The position numbers and the translations under genes were made by a program. DNA of 8,019 nucleotides from an uncultured Collinsella sp. (lineage in GTDB: Bacteria > Actinomycetota > Coriobacteriia > Coriobacteriales > Coriobacteriaceae). How positions within the stretch are numbered: position 1 is the first letter of the stretch; each line of letters opens with the position of its first letter. The DNA lies in assembly GCA_934643435.1 (NCBI GenBank), contig CAKUCJ010000051.1, forward strand, positions 1 to 8,019. Direction: 5' to 3'. Positions 1 to 7,305 of the stretch are shown here, one piece after another. The notes beneath the pieces were generated by a model. It was not told the origin of the DNA. It saw only the letters and a list, made by a program, of their open reading frames with translations, and made no database searches.

Positions 1-2
1 GA

Positions 3-74
3 ACAGTCCTGCTCACGACGGAGGCCACATTAAGTGGCCTCCTGTTCGTGCGGAACTCGCGATAAAGTTCATAT
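3..74 (+). repeat. Left arm of a 72-bp perfect inverted repeat flanking the toxin-antitoxin module
   Basis: Positions 3-74 are the exact reverse complement of 885-956 (paired positions sum to 959). The match fails at position 2, and position 1 matches again. The arm contains its own hairpin at 20-42: a 9-bp perfect stem GGAGGCCAC/GTGGCCTCC with loop ATTAA. Inward of the arm (75-112) is a C-rich tract that only loosely resembles the GC-rich arm at 851-884 of the right copy. The window begins at the outer end of this repeat, so its outer limit cannot be seen. It may be a copy of a small dispersed non-coding element, or the terminator region of a + strand gene to the left. The repeat itself is certain; its function is not. 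Confidence 0.9.
20..42 (+). terminator. Terminator-like hairpin in the left repeat
   Basis: The 9-bp stem (20-28 with 34-42) is GC-rich, has a 5-nt loop, and is followed on the + strand by TGTTCGTG, which is only a weak T-run. It could end transcription of a + strand gene left of the window and so shield the toxin-antitoxin promoter. The lack of a proper T tract makes this uncertain. The same hairpin recurs at 917-939 in the opposite orientation. Confidence 0.4.
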
Positions 75-131
75 ATGGCGGCAGGCGCCCGCCCCGCCCC
101 CGAGGGACTCCCATCCCAAATCTCAACTCTG

Positions 132-149
132 TTATCATAATTATGATAA
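132..149. promoter_or_regulatory. Palindromic operator and probable promoter of the toxin-antitoxin operon
   Basis: TTATCATAATTATGATAA is a perfect 18-bp palindrome that starts 44 bp upstream of the antitoxin start codon. It is AT-only apart from two bases and sits next to a C-rich tract. It contains -10-like hexamers (CATAAT at 136-141, TATGAT at 142-147); no convincing -35 is visible. Phd/YefM antitoxins are known to bind palindromes over their own promoters and repress them, alone or in complex with toxin. I infer this site is the autoregulatory operator. Confidence 0.7.
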
Positions 150-175
150 GGTCCTGATACTTCAGGAGGCATAGC

Positions 176-451
176 ATGAACATTAGGCCAGTATCCGATC
201 TAAGGAATCACTACCCAGACGTTGAGCGCGAAGTCGAACAAGAGGGCCCTGTTTTTCTAACAAAAAATGGGCGGGGCTCTATGGTCGTCATGAGCTTTGA
301 GCAGTACAAGTCGCTTAGCAACACAATCGAAAGCGCACTTGATGCCGCCGATCGTCAAGCCGCCAACATGCAGCTTCGCTACACACATGACGACGTCTTT
401 AGCTCTGTCAGGAATATGCTCAACGGCGGTCTCGATGAACGAGCCCTATAA
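176..451 (+). CDS. Type II antitoxin, Phd/YefM family
   Basis: This small 91-residue protein fits the Phd/YefM antitoxin pattern. The N-terminal part (about 1-55) holds the family signature: a VSDLRNHYPDV helix near residues 6-16, then PVFLTKNGRG (25-34) and a VVMSFEQYKSL strand-helix (37-47). In this family that domain dimerises and binds operator DNA. The remainder (about 50-91) should be the flexible segment that wraps and neutralises the toxin. The start is well supported by the Shine-Dalgarno AGGAGG at 164-169, six bases before the ATG. The gene overlaps the toxin gene downstream by 17 bp, the usual translational coupling of such pairs. Expression is probably autoregulated through the palindrome at 132-149. 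GC content is close to half by eye, well below the operon to the right, which suggests horizontal acquisition. The family call is firm; the exact subfamily is not. Confidence 0.85.
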   Translation: MNIRPVSDLRNHYPDVEREVEQEGPVFLTKNGRGSMVVMSFEQYKSLSNTIESALDAADRQAANMQLRYTHDDVFSSVRNMLNGGLDERAL

Positions 452-749
452 ACTCCGATACCTTCCGCTATTTTGGGAGGACCTCAGCCAAGCGGCATCA
501 TATATTGCGTTCGATCTCAATAATCCAGCCGCGGCAAACAGGCTTGTCGACAATGTCGAAATGGGAATACTAGAACACCTCAAAAAACCGACCCTAGCTT
601 CAACATATCCATCGACAAGAAAACGCCCTCGCCCGTATTACCGCTTTTATGTCGGCAATTACATTGTCTTCTATGTTGTCATTGGCAATATCATGGAAGT
701 CCGCCGACTGCTATATAAGAGCCGCGATATTGAATCGATTATCAAGTAG
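435..749 (+). CDS. Type II toxin, RelE/ParE superfamily
   Basis: This 104-residue protein follows and overlaps the antitoxin. Its body matches the RelE/ParE fold: an N-terminal strand YKLRYLPLFWEDL (5-17), a helical hairpin (about 18-55), then the C-terminal signature YYRFYVGNYIVFYVV (68-82) and VRRLLYKSRD (89-98) that forms the sheet and basic end of these toxins. RelE-type members cut mRNA in the ribosome and ParE-type members poison gyrase. The sequence alone does not decide between them, though the YIVFYVV...RRLLYKSRDI tail resembles many genes annotated RelE/ParE. I chose the ATG at 435 because the open frame extends upstream to 297 only inside the antitoxin gene, and the product from 435 has the normal family length. 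Only a weak GGCGG ribosome site is visible, as expected for coupling to antitoxin translation. The protein looks intact. Confidence 0.85.
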   Translation: MNEPYKLRYLPLFWEDLSQAASYIAFDLNNPAAANRLVDNVEMGILEHLKKPTLASTYPSTRKRPRPYYRFYVGNYIVFYVVIGNIMEVRRLLYKSRDIESIIK

Positions 750-884
750 ATAATTTTCACCTAAAGAACGGCGGAAATTCGACGCTGGCAGATTAACTTT
801 GTTGGGCGTTGTCGACGCCAAACCAGCTCAGAAGCCATATCGATACAGAAAGGTCCCCGGCTCCGCCCGGGCGACGGCGGCCGC

Positions 885-956
885 ATATGAACTTTATCGC
901 GAGTTCCGCACGAACAGGAGGCCACTTAATGTGGCCTCCGTCGTGAGCAGGACTGT
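885..956 (-). repeat. Right arm of the 72-bp perfect inverted repeat
   Basis: This is the exact reverse complement of 3-74. Together the arms enclose 810 bp that contain only the toxin-antitoxin module and its regulatory region. Such a long perfect match implies recent duplication, gene conversion between arms, or selection on the sequence. The arm overlaps the centre of the larger palindrome 852-1009. Confidence 0.9.
917..939 (-). terminator. Probable terminator hairpin downstream of the acpS-tsaD operon
   Basis: A 9-bp perfect GC-rich stem with a 5-nt loop (917-925 with 931-939) lies 83 bp past the stop codon of the last operon gene. Read on the minus strand, it is followed by TGTTCGTG, so the T-run is weak. 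The surrounding arms 852-895/966-1009 could form an even larger stem on either strand. Its place between two convergent transcription units makes termination the simplest role, probably in both directions. Confidence 0.5.
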
Positions 957-1021
957 CCGAGCAGGAAAGTTCATATGCGGCCGCTGGGGCCCGGGCGGGG
1001 CCGGGGACCGCTCCGTACCAG

Positions 1022-3406
1022 TTACAGCGTCATGTTCGGATCGGCGTCGACGTCGAACGGCGAGATTTCTCCTCGATCGAATTTACGGCGGGCGACCTCC
1101 GCGATCATGGCGGCGTTGTCGGTGCATGCCGAGAGAGGCGGCACCGTCACACGGATGCCCTGGCGCCCGAGCTTTTTGATCATCATCTCGCGCAGATGCG
1201 GATTGGCCGAGACGCCGCCGCCAATGCAATACTCCTTGCACCCGGTGGCATGCAGGGCGTTCTTGGCCTTCTTGTACTGCACGTCAAAGACCGCCGCCTC
1301 AAACGAAGCCGCCAGATCGGGCAGATGAATCGTGCGCCCGGCTTTAGTCTCCTGCTCAATGTAGAGCGTCACGGCCGTTTTGAGACCCGAGAGCGAGAAG
1401 CGGTAGTCTCCCCTGCTATTGAGCGCACGCGGGAAATCGATCGCCTTGGGATTGCCCGTCTCTGCCAGCTTGGAGATGATGGGGCCGCCGGGATAGCCCA
1501 GACCAAGCGCCTTGGCTACCTTATCGAAGGCCTCGCCCACGGCGTCGTCGAGCGTCTCGCCGAGCACCTCGTAGTCGCCCCACGCCTTGACATGCACGAG
1601 CATGGTATGCCCGCCCGAGACAAGCGTAAAGATAAACGGCGGCTTGAGGTCAGGCTGCGCCAGAAGGTTGGCAAACAGATGGCCCTCCAGATGGTTGACG
1701 CACACGAGCGGCCTGCCGGCAGCATAGGCAAAGCCCTTGGCAAAGGCGACGCCCACCACCAGCGCACCCACCAGACCCGGACCCTGCGTCACACCCACGG
1801 CGGCAAGCTCGCTGGGGGCAATGGCTCCGCCCTGAAGGCCAAGCGATGCCGCGGCATCCTCGAGCGCTGCATCCACAACGCTCACGATAACCTCGACATG
1901 CTTGCGAGAGGCGATCTCGGGCACCACGCCGCCAAAGCGGGCATGAAAATCAATCTGTGTCGACACCTGGTTGGCCAGCATATTGCCGTCCGCATCGATA
2001 ATCGCCACGGCCGTCTCATCGCACGAGCTCTCGATGGCAAGCACAAGACGACGGCGCTCGATTTCGGCACGCTCCTCAACGGTGCGCTCGGGCGCAGGCA
2101 GCGGCCATACGCGCTGCTCAGCTGCCGTCGGCTCGGGCGAGGCGTTGTCGACCGGAAGCACCAGGGGCAACGGTGCCGTCATGACGATGGCGTCCTTGCC
2201 GGCACCGTAGTAGCCGCGGCGACGGCCCGCCTCGGTAAAGCCCAGAGCGGCATAGAGTGCGATCGCGCCCTCGTTGCCGTCCTCGACCTCGAGCGATGCT
2301 GTGGTGCAGCCGAGCATCTGGGCATCGTAGCTCACGTGCGACAGCAGCTTGCGGGCGATACCCTCGCGGCGGTGCGCCGGATCGACGGCGACATCCATAA
2401 TCTGCACGTCACCGTCCACGACCATGCCGCCGGCAAGACCCAACAGCTGACCGTCGTCATGCGCCACCCACCAGCTGCGCGGAGCGGCAACGTCCTCGCC
2501 CAGCTCGGACAAAAACATGCCCGGCGTCCACGCCTCGTGTCCGGCGCCTTCAAAGCAGGCCGCCTCCAGAGCGCTCGCACCCTCGGCATCCGCCGCGCCC
2601 ATGGGACGGAACTGCAGATGGCGGCCGGCGAGCTCGTCGGCGACACCCGTAATCTCGCTTTGGGCACTCTCGGCAAGGCCAAGACGCTTGCGTTCGTTTT
2701 CCTCGGCATCCGAGAGACGCGTATAGATCGGCAAAACACGGGCGGGATCGCCATCACCCGTAGCGTGCGCCAACAACAGACCCTCACCCGAGGGCCACCA
2801 CAGGTCGCGCTCCACGCAGCGAGCCGTCTCATTCTCGCTCAGCAGTTTGCCGTAGCGCACGAGACCGTCACCAGTCAGCTGAATCTGGTTCCAGTCCGCG
2901 GCCTGGCGCCACTCATCAAGGGCCACGGCGGCCTTGACCACGCGTTCGCGCTCAAACTGACGCTCGGGACCCTCGTCACCCAACACATACAGGGCCGGGT
3001 ATACCTCGCCGCGCATGGCATCGGCAAAAATGCCGAGCTTGCCACGCACGCCGGCCTTCCATGCCGTCCAAGCGCAGGCATCGAGCGTCGACACGCCCAG
3101 CAGCGGAACGTTAGCACCGCGCGCCAGACCCTTGGCGGTGGAAATGCCAATACGCACGCCCGTAAACGAACCCGGACCACGACCGACCACATAGCAGCCG
3201 ACATCGCTTCGGTCCAAACCGGCCTGGTCCAGCACACCATCAACGGTATTCACGAGCTCCACGTTGGCATGGCGGCGACACAGATGGTCCCCGCTCACCA
3301 GCCTCGTCTCGCCCGTCTGCACATCAATCCAGCTTGCCGCGCAGGCAAGCATGTCGGTCGAGGTATCGAGCGCCACCACCAGCGCGTTGTCGTTATGCAA
3401 GCTCAT
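1022..3406 (-). CDS. tsaD: TsaB-RimI-TsaD fusion: tRNA t6A37 threonylcarbamoyltransferase with an N-acetyltransferase domain
   Basis: This protein of about 794 residues joins three usually separate proteins. Residues about 8-230 are TsaB (ALDTST near 12-17, [13 protein letters not shown] near 75-87). Residues about 260-415 are a RimI-type GNAT acetyltransferase, with the acetyl-CoA loop RREGIA near 346-351 and ALYAALGF further on. Residues about 452-794 are TsaD, with the ASKHA start AIESSCDET, the metal-binding HLEGH histidines near 572 and 576, SGGHT near 597-601, [22 protein letters not shown] and the late metal aspartate in CTDNAAM near 763. A Pro/Ala/Glu-rich linker separates the last two. 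TsaD with TsaB and TsaE moves threonylcarbamoyl from its AMP adduct to A37 of ANN-reading tRNAs in the cytoplasm; RimI classically acetylates ribosomal protein S18. All key TsaD residues are present. I prefer the ATG at 3406 over the upstream TTG at 3424, because TsaB proteins begin just before the ALDTST strand and the TTG lacks a well-spaced ribosome site. The start overlaps tsaE by 14 bp. Confidence 0.93.
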   Translation of the reverse strand: MSLHNDNALVVALDTSTDMLACAASWIDVQTGETRLVSGDHLCRRHANVELVNTVDGVLDQAGLDRSDVGCYVVGRGPGSFTGVRIGISTAKGLARGANVPLLGVSTLDACAWTAWKAGVRGKLGIFADAMRGEVYPALYVLGDEGPERQFERERVVKAAVALDEWRQAADWNQIQLTGDGLVRYGKLLSENETARCVERDLWWPSGEGLLLAHATGDGDPARVLPIYTRLSDAEENERKRLGLAESAQSEITGVADELAGRHLQFRPMGAADAEGASALEAACFEGAGHEAWTPGMFLSELGEDVAAPRSWWVAHDDGQLLGLAGGMVVDGDVQIMDVAVDPAHRREGIARKLLSHVSYDAQMLGCTTASLEVEDGNEGAIALYAALGFTEAGRRRGYYGAGKDAIVMTAPLPLVLPVDNASPEPTAAEQRVWPLPAPERTVEERAEIERRRLVLAIESSCDETAVAIIDADGNMLANQVSTQIDFHARFGGVVPEIASRKHVEVIVSVVDAALEDAAASLGLQGGAIAPSELAAVGVTQGPGLVGALVVGVAFAKGFAYAAGRPLVCVNHLEGHLFANLLAQPDLKPPFIFTLVSGGHTMLVHVKAWGDYEVLGETLDDAVGEAFDKVAKALGLGYPGGPIISKLAETGNPKAIDFPRALNSRGDYRFSLSGLKTAVTLYIEQETKAGRTIHLPDLAASFEAAVFDVQYKKAKNALHATGCKEYCIGGGVSANPHLREMMIKKLGRQGIRVTVPPLSACTDNAAMIAEVARRKFDRGEISPFDVDADPNMTL

Positions 3407-3899
3407 CTTGTACAGCCCTATCAATCAAATGGGAAAGCTCCGTCGCGCGCTCACCGTGCGCCTCGAGCGTTATCGTTCGCACGTCGCTGTCATCCTCGTC
3501 ACGTTTGAGCGTCACCGAAAGATACTCATCTGTCAGCTCGTCCTGAAACTGCTCGCCCCATTCCAGCAGGCAAGCGCCCTCATAGCCCAGCACGTCAAAA
3601 ATGCCCGTGTCCTCAAGCTCGTAGGCATGTTCCAGTCGGTACAGGTCAAAGTGGAACAGCGGAATACGGCCCTGGTCATGAACAGCCATGAGCGCAAACG
3701 TAGGGCTCGTAACCATATGTCCGTCGCCCAGCCCGCGCGAGACGCCCTTGGTGAAGTGAGTCTTGCCCACTCCCAGACCACCGGTCAGGATGAGCACATC
3801 GCCGTCCTCCAGGCAAGGTGCGACCAGCTCGCCAAAATGCTCCGTATCGGCAGCACAGGTTGTCTTAAAAGTACCTACCCCCAGGCGCTCCAGGGACAT
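3393..3899 (-). CDS. tsaE: TsaE, ATPase of the t6A biosynthesis complex
   Basis: This P-loop ATPase of about 168 residues works with TsaB and TsaD in t6A37 tRNA modification; ATP hydrolysis by TsaE is thought to reset the complex between rounds. The Walker A motif GGLGVGKT lies at about 40-47, followed by SPTF (65-68), FDLYRLE (84-90) and LLEWGEQ (111-117), all in the family order. Length is normal or slightly long, with an acidic stretch DEDDSD near 135-140. The open frame reaches a GTG at 3905, but that codon overlaps the Shine-Dalgarno AAGGAG (3905-3910), so the ATG at 3899, five bases after it, is the better start. The gene begins 12 bp after the glycosylase stop and overlaps the TsaB-RimI-TsaD gene at its end, so all three core t6A parts come from adjacent coupled cistrons. 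Confidence 0.93.
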   Translation of the reverse strand: MSLERLGVGTFKTTCAADTEHFGELVAPCLEDGDVLILTGGLGVGKTHFTKGVSRGLGDGHMVTSPTFALMAVHDQGRIPLFHFDLYRLEHAYELEDTGIFDVLGYEGACLLEWGEQFQDELTDEYLSVTLKRDEDDSDVRTITLEAHGERATELSHLIDRAVQDELA

Positions 3900-3911
3900 A
3901 TACACTCCTTA

Positions 3912-4532
3912 TTATTCCGAGGCGGCCTCCGGTGCGGGGTGCCGCTCCAAATAGTCGCCCAGCATCTTAAAGTCTTCTTCCAGCAACTCCTGCCACGCCG
4001 GATTGCGCAGCGCCGCCGCGGGATGAAACGTCGGCATCACCACAAAATGCCCCATCTGATGGAACCTGCCACGCAGCTTGGTAATGCCGATCTCGGTCTT
4101 AAGCACAAAGTGCGTCGCGGGGTTGCCGAGCGTCACGATGATATCGGGCCAGATGCTTCGAATCTGCTCGCGCAAAAACGGCGAGCAGGCCAGCACTTCC
4201 TCGGGACGCGGATTGCGGTTTCCCGGCGGGCGACACTTAAGCACGTTGGCGATATAGACATCCTCGCGCTTAAGGCCTGCCAGGGACAGAATGCCGTTGA
4301 GGTCCTCGCCTGCCGCCCCCACAAAGGGCTCGCCCTGCAAATCCTCGTTGCGGCCCGGCGCCTCGCCAATAAACATCACGCGAGCGCGGGGGTTTCCCAC
4401 GCCAAACACAATGTTGTGGCGCGACTGATAAAGCTGGCAAAGATGGCAATCGCCCAGGACGGCCTCGATCTCCTCGAGTGCGACCTCGCGCGGCGCCTGA
4501 TGGCTATGGCCGGGGATGTGCATGACGCCCAT
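3912..4532 (-). CDS. Family 4 uracil-DNA glycosylase with an iron-sulphur cluster
   Basis: This 206-residue enzyme should remove uracil from DNA, whether from cytosine deamination or dUMP misincorporation, as the first step of base excision repair. The uracil-binding motif GEAPGRNED spans 56-64, followed by GEPFVGAAG (67-75). The second conserved motif is FHPAAALRNP (169-178). Cysteines 29 and 32 (CHLC), 100 (KCRPPGNRNP) and 116 match the four ligands of the 4Fe-4S cluster that marks family 4 (UDGa-like) enzymes, as opposed to the Ung family. Length is typical. The start ATG at 4532 has GGAG overlapping the alr stop region, with 8 bp between the genes. The sequence cannot exclude the related family 5 by itself, but the GEAPG motif favours family 4. 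Sitting in a cell-wall/tRNA operon it has no obvious pathway partner, so the link is probably shared housekeeping expression. Confidence 0.92.
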   Translation of the reverse strand: MGVMHIPGHSHQAPREVALEEIEAVLGDCHLCQLYQSRHNIVFGVGNPRARVMFIGEAPGRNEDLQGEPFVGAAGEDLNGILSLAGLKREDVYIANVLKCRPPGNRNPRPEEVLACSPFLREQIRSIWPDIIVTLGNPATHFVLKTEIGITKLRGRFHQMGHFVVMPTFHPAAALRNPAWQELLEEDFKMLGDYLERHPAPEAASE

Positions 4533-4540
4533 AGCGGCTC

Positions 4541-5686
4541 CTACACGTAGACCTTGTCGAGACGCATGCCAAAGCCGCAGGCGACCTCGTAGTTAATCGT
4601 GCCACGCAGGCGTGCCATCTCATCCATGGTGATCTCGGCATCGCCGTCACGACCGACAATAATCATCTCGTCGCCGTGCTCGGCCTCGGGAATCTCATGC
4701 GCCGGGTTGGACTGGATGGCGACCATAAACTGATCCATGCAGATATTGCCAACCTGACGCACGCGCTCGCCGCGATAAAGCACGTCCATGCGATTGGAAA
4801 GCGTGCGCGAAAGGCCGTCGGCGTATCCGATCGGAAGGGTGCAGATCTGAACACGCGTACGCGGTACGCGATAGGTAAAGCCATAACCCACGCCCTCGCC
4901 CATCGCAGGATGTGCCACGCGCGTCACACGCGCATGAACGCTCATAACGGGGTCGAGCTGCATCACGCGGCCGCTCAGCTCGCACGGCTGCATGCCATAC
5001 AGGCCAACGCCGGCGCGAATCATATCGAAATGCATCGAGGGATCGAGCATCGAGGACGGCGTGTTGGCGCAGTGCACGATACCGCACTCAAAGCCTGCGT
5101 CCTTAATCGCTTGAACGGCCTCGGTAAAGCGCTGGCACTGCAGCTTGTAGTCCCAACCCGAAGGCTCATCGGCCGTGGCAAAGTGCGTAAACACGCCGTC
5201 GCACTCAATACCGCGATGGAAATTAATGCCGCGGACAAAGTCGAGTACCTGCGTGTAGTGGACACCGATGCGGTTCATGCCCGTCTCGATGGCCAGATGA
5301 TATTTGCCCACCTTGCCCGCAGCGACGGCGCACTCTCCAAACGCGAGAGCAAAATCGGACGTATAGACCGAGGGCATAATATCGAACTCGAGCAACGTAG
5401 GAATGGCCTCGATGGGCGGCTCGCTCAGAATCAAGACGGGCTTGGTGATCCCGCCCTTACGGAGTTCAACACCCTCGTTGACCGTCGCCACGGCAAACAT
5501 GTCGGCACCTGCCGAATACATGATCTTGGCGCACTCGACGGCTCCATGACCATAGGCATCGGCTTTAACCACGCAGCACAGGCGCTGACGCGGATCCAGC
5601 AGGTTTTTATAGGCCCTCGTATTGCGACGGAGCGCCCCACGGTCGATCTCGACCCAGGACCAACGCGTCAAATCGGCTTTATTCAT
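4541..5686 (-). CDS. alr: Alanine racemase (PLP-dependent)
   Basis: This 381-residue protein interconverts L- and D-alanine in the cytoplasm, supplying D-Ala for peptidoglycan. The N-terminal TIM-barrel holds the PLP lysine K41 in VVKADAYGHG. The second catalytic base is Tyr268 in GVGYGFTYR, in the C-terminal beta domain, followed by LPIGYADG (284-291) and the substrate-side CMDQ (316-319). Length is normal for the family. One residue is unusual. The strand preceding TGMNRIG, commonly HLKxDTGM with a lysine that becomes carbamylated, reads HLAIETGM here, with Ala132 in the lysine position. Some racemases lack this lysine and use another anion or contact, so activity is still expected. The gene starts two bases after the nnrD stop. 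Its ribosome site is weak (GGATGA inside the end of nnrD), which points to coupling. Both catalytic bases being present makes the functional call secure. Confidence 0.95.
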   Translation of the reverse strand: MNKADLTRWSWVEIDRGALRRNTRAYKNLLDPRQRLCCVVKADAYGHGAVECAKIMYSAGADMFAVATVNEGVELRKGGITKPVLILSEPPIEAIPTLLEFDIMPSVYTSDFALAFGECAVAAGKVGKYHLAIETGMNRIGVHYTQVLDFVRGINFHRGIECDGVFTHFATADEPSGWDYKLQCQRFTEAVQAIKDAGFECGIVHCANTPSSMLDPSMHFDMIRAGVGLYGMQPCELSGRVMQLDPVMSVHARVTRVAHPAMGEGVGYGFTYRVPRTRVQICTLPIGYADGLSRTLSNRMDVLYRGERVRQVGNICMDQFMVAIQSNPAHEIPEAEHGDEMIIVGRDGDAEITMDEMARLRGTINYEVACGFGMRLDKVYV

Positions 5687-5688
5687 GA

Positions 5689-7305
5689 TTAGTCATCCGA
5701 CCCTTCGTCCATGATTCTCAGATCATCGAGCGCATCCTTTGCAGCCAGTTCCATGGCGGGACCGATCAAGTCGATAAGATCGGTCGCGATAACGCTCTTC
5801 TCGCCAAACTCCGTCGCCGCCGCAAAACCGGCATAGCTATGGAGCGCGACGGCATACGAGTACAGCAGCTCCCAGCGGTCCATCTCGTCGCGCATGGTGG
5901 CCAGCGTGCCGGCCAGGATACCCGCAAGAACATCGCCCGAGCCAGCAGTCGCCAGCGACGCCGGGCCCGAGAGCGGCAGCAGCACGCGCTCGACACCGCA
6001 AATGGCCGTCGTCGGGCCCTTCGCGATAACGACGAGGTTATCGGAGCCAGCGGCCCAAACAACCTTTTGTGCGGCGGCAATCGCAGTGCCAAGGTCATTG
6101 ACCTCATCACCCGCAACGAGACGCGAAAGCTCACGATAATGCGGCGTCATGACGAGCGGCTGCTCGCGACGGTACATCTCGGGATTGCTGTCGATGCCAT
6201 CAATTGCAATCTTGGCAAGGCAGTTGAGAGCATCGGCATCCAGGATAAGCGGCACATCGAGCTCAAGCAGGCCCGAAACCACCTGCATAGCGCCGGCAGA
6301 CGTCGTCATACCGGGGCCGCACAGCACGCAGCTGTATTTCTTTGCAATCTCACATACCGCCATGCGCGCAGCGGCACCAAAGGAGCCACGGGAGTCAGAC
6401 GGAATGGCGAAAACCGGAATCGAGGGGAGCGCCATGCGGATGAGGTTGGCGCACGCATCCGGCGTCGCGACGGCCACATAGCCTGCGCCCGCACGAGCAG
6501 CCGATTTGGCCGCCATAATGGCGGCCCCAGGATACTGCGCCGACCCAGCGACAATGAGCACCGAGCCACGCGAGTACTTATCGATATTCGAAGGCAGCGG
6601 AGCAAAGTAATCCACCAGATCACCGGGTTCCACGATCTCGGCCGCATGGTCGACATCGTTAATAACCTCGTCAAGGCGGTCGTACAGGCCGCCGCAAACA
6701 AGATCGCCGGCGTACTCGGGACCGTCTGCGCTATAGAGACCGATCTTTGGAGCAATCATCGTCACCGTACGCTCGGCGCGAATGCAATCATCATCCACAA
6801 CACCCGTCTCGGCATTCAGGCCCGAGGGGACATCGATGGAGACGACGCGATCGGCGCACTCATTGACCGTGGGAATCCAGATCGAAAACGGCGCACGGAG
6901 GTTGCCGTGAAATCCGGTGCCAAAAATGGCATCGACCACAACGTCGGCCTTATCGATCAGCACTTCCAGCTCATCGCGAGAGGGACCGACGCACACGTGC
7001 ACATCACGGCCAGCAGTGCGGCGGGCAACATGGCGAGCAAGGGCGGCAGGAATCTCGTCCGGCTCAACCGGAGAGACGATATCCACATCAACGCCCTTAT
7101 GCGTCAGGATATCCGCGGCAACCCAGCCGTCTCCGCCATTGTTGCCAAAGCCAACCAACACAAGAACGCGATCGGGATTGAGCTTTAAAATCTCGTTGGC
7201 GGCAAACTCGCCTGCCAACTCCATGAGCTCGGCCTTCGAAGTACCCTCACGCTCGATGATATCTTCGAGGCGAACGACTTCCTCGGTACTCAAAACCGGT
7301 TTCAT
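5689..7305 (-). CDS. nnr: Bifunctional NAD(P)HX epimerase / ADP-dependent NAD(P)HX dehydratase
   Basis: This 538-residue fusion repairs NADH and NADPH that have been damaged by hydration. Residues about 1-215 are the YjeF-N epimerase (NnrE), which interconverts R- and S-hydrates: GFGNNGGDG (52-60), DAIFGTG (125-131) and SIDVPSGLNAETG (156-168). Residues about 235-520 are the ribokinase-like dehydratase (NnrD), which uses ADP to restore the cofactor from the S-hydrate: GSAQYPGAA (254-262), LDADALN (355-361), TPHYRE (387-392, where many homologues have TPHPGE) and GSGDVLAGI (456-464) with the catalytic aspartate Asp458. This domain order and length match the common bacterial fused form. The tail after 520 is acidic. 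The ATG follows the acpS stop with no gap, and AGGAG lies within the last acpS codons, so translation is coupled. No frame damage is seen. Confidence 0.95.
   Translation of the reverse strand: MKPVLSTEEVVRLEDIIEREGTSKAELMELAGEFAANEILKLNPDRVLVLVGFGNNGGDGWVAADILTHKGVDVDIVSPVEPDEIPAALARHVARRTAGRDVHVCVGPSRDELEVLIDKADVVVDAIFGTGFHGNLRAPFSIWIPTVNECADRVVSIDVPSGLNAETGVVDDDCIRAERTVTMIAPKIGLYSADGPEYAGDLVCGGLYDRLDEVINDVDHAAEIVEPGDLVDYFAPLPSNIDKYSRGSVLIVAGSAQYPGAAIMAAKSAARAGAGYVAVATPDACANLIRMALPSIPVFAIPSDSRGSFGAAARMAVCEIAKKYSCVLCGPGMTTSAGAMQVVSGLLELDVPLILDADALNCLAKIAIDGIDSNPEMYRREQPLVMTPHYRELSRLVAGDEVNDLGTAIAAAQKVVWAAGSDNLVVIAKGPTTAICGVERVLLPLSGPASLATAGSGDVLAGILAGTLATMRDEMDRWELLYSYAVALHSYAGFAAATEFGEKSVIATDLIDLIGPAMELAAKDALDDLRIMDEGSDD

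Larger units (their letters stand above)
852..1009. repeat. Nested 158-bp imperfect palindrome, GC-rich
   Basis: Arms 852-895 and 966-1009 are reverse complements at 40 of 44 positions (mismatches at 862, 873, 874 and 876 of the left arm). Each arm carries CGGCCGCATATGAACTTT joined to a run of G/C. The 70-bp centre holds the smaller hairpin 917-939, almost concentric with the outer palindrome. The element fills the space between the convergent toxin gene and the operon end, starting 12 bp past the tsaD stop. No protein-coding explanation fits. It may be a bidirectional terminator, a structured RNA, or a palindromic mobile element of the MITE/REP kind. Confidence 0.85.

Noticed and set aside
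297..434. Upstream extension of the toxin frame to an ATG at 297
   Set aside because: The extra 46 residues lie wholly inside the antitoxin gene in another frame and do not resemble the toxin family, whose normal length is reached from the ATG at 435.
780..830. Small imperfect hairpin TTGGGCG...CGCCAA downstream of the toxin gene
   Set aside because: The stem is short with a bulge and has no T-run. The larger palindrome just downstream is a better candidate for ending toxin-antitoxin transcription.
1..1009. CRISPR-like or integron attC-like interpretation of the repeated hairpins
   Set aside because: There are only two copies, in inverted orientation, separated by protein-coding genes. There is no repeat-spacer periodicity and no integrase, cas gene or reverse transcriptase in the window.
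799..1328. Two + strand open frames (799-1179 and 975-1328) across the palindromic element
   Set aside because: They run through the inverted repeats and into the antisense of tsaD, are Arg/Pro/Gly-rich and have no domain. The AGGAAAG before the ATG at 975 resembles a ribosome site but is part of the repeat arm.
1196..3508. Very long open frame on the + strand opposite the TsaB-RimI-TsaD gene (770 codons)
   Set aside because: It lies antisense to a protein whose three domains have clear motifs. Its translation is rich in Arg, His, Ala and Gly with no recognisable domain, as expected when the complement of a GC-rich, codon-biased gene lacks stops. The same applies to the long + strand frames at 3264-4550, 4676-5692 and 5839-7188.
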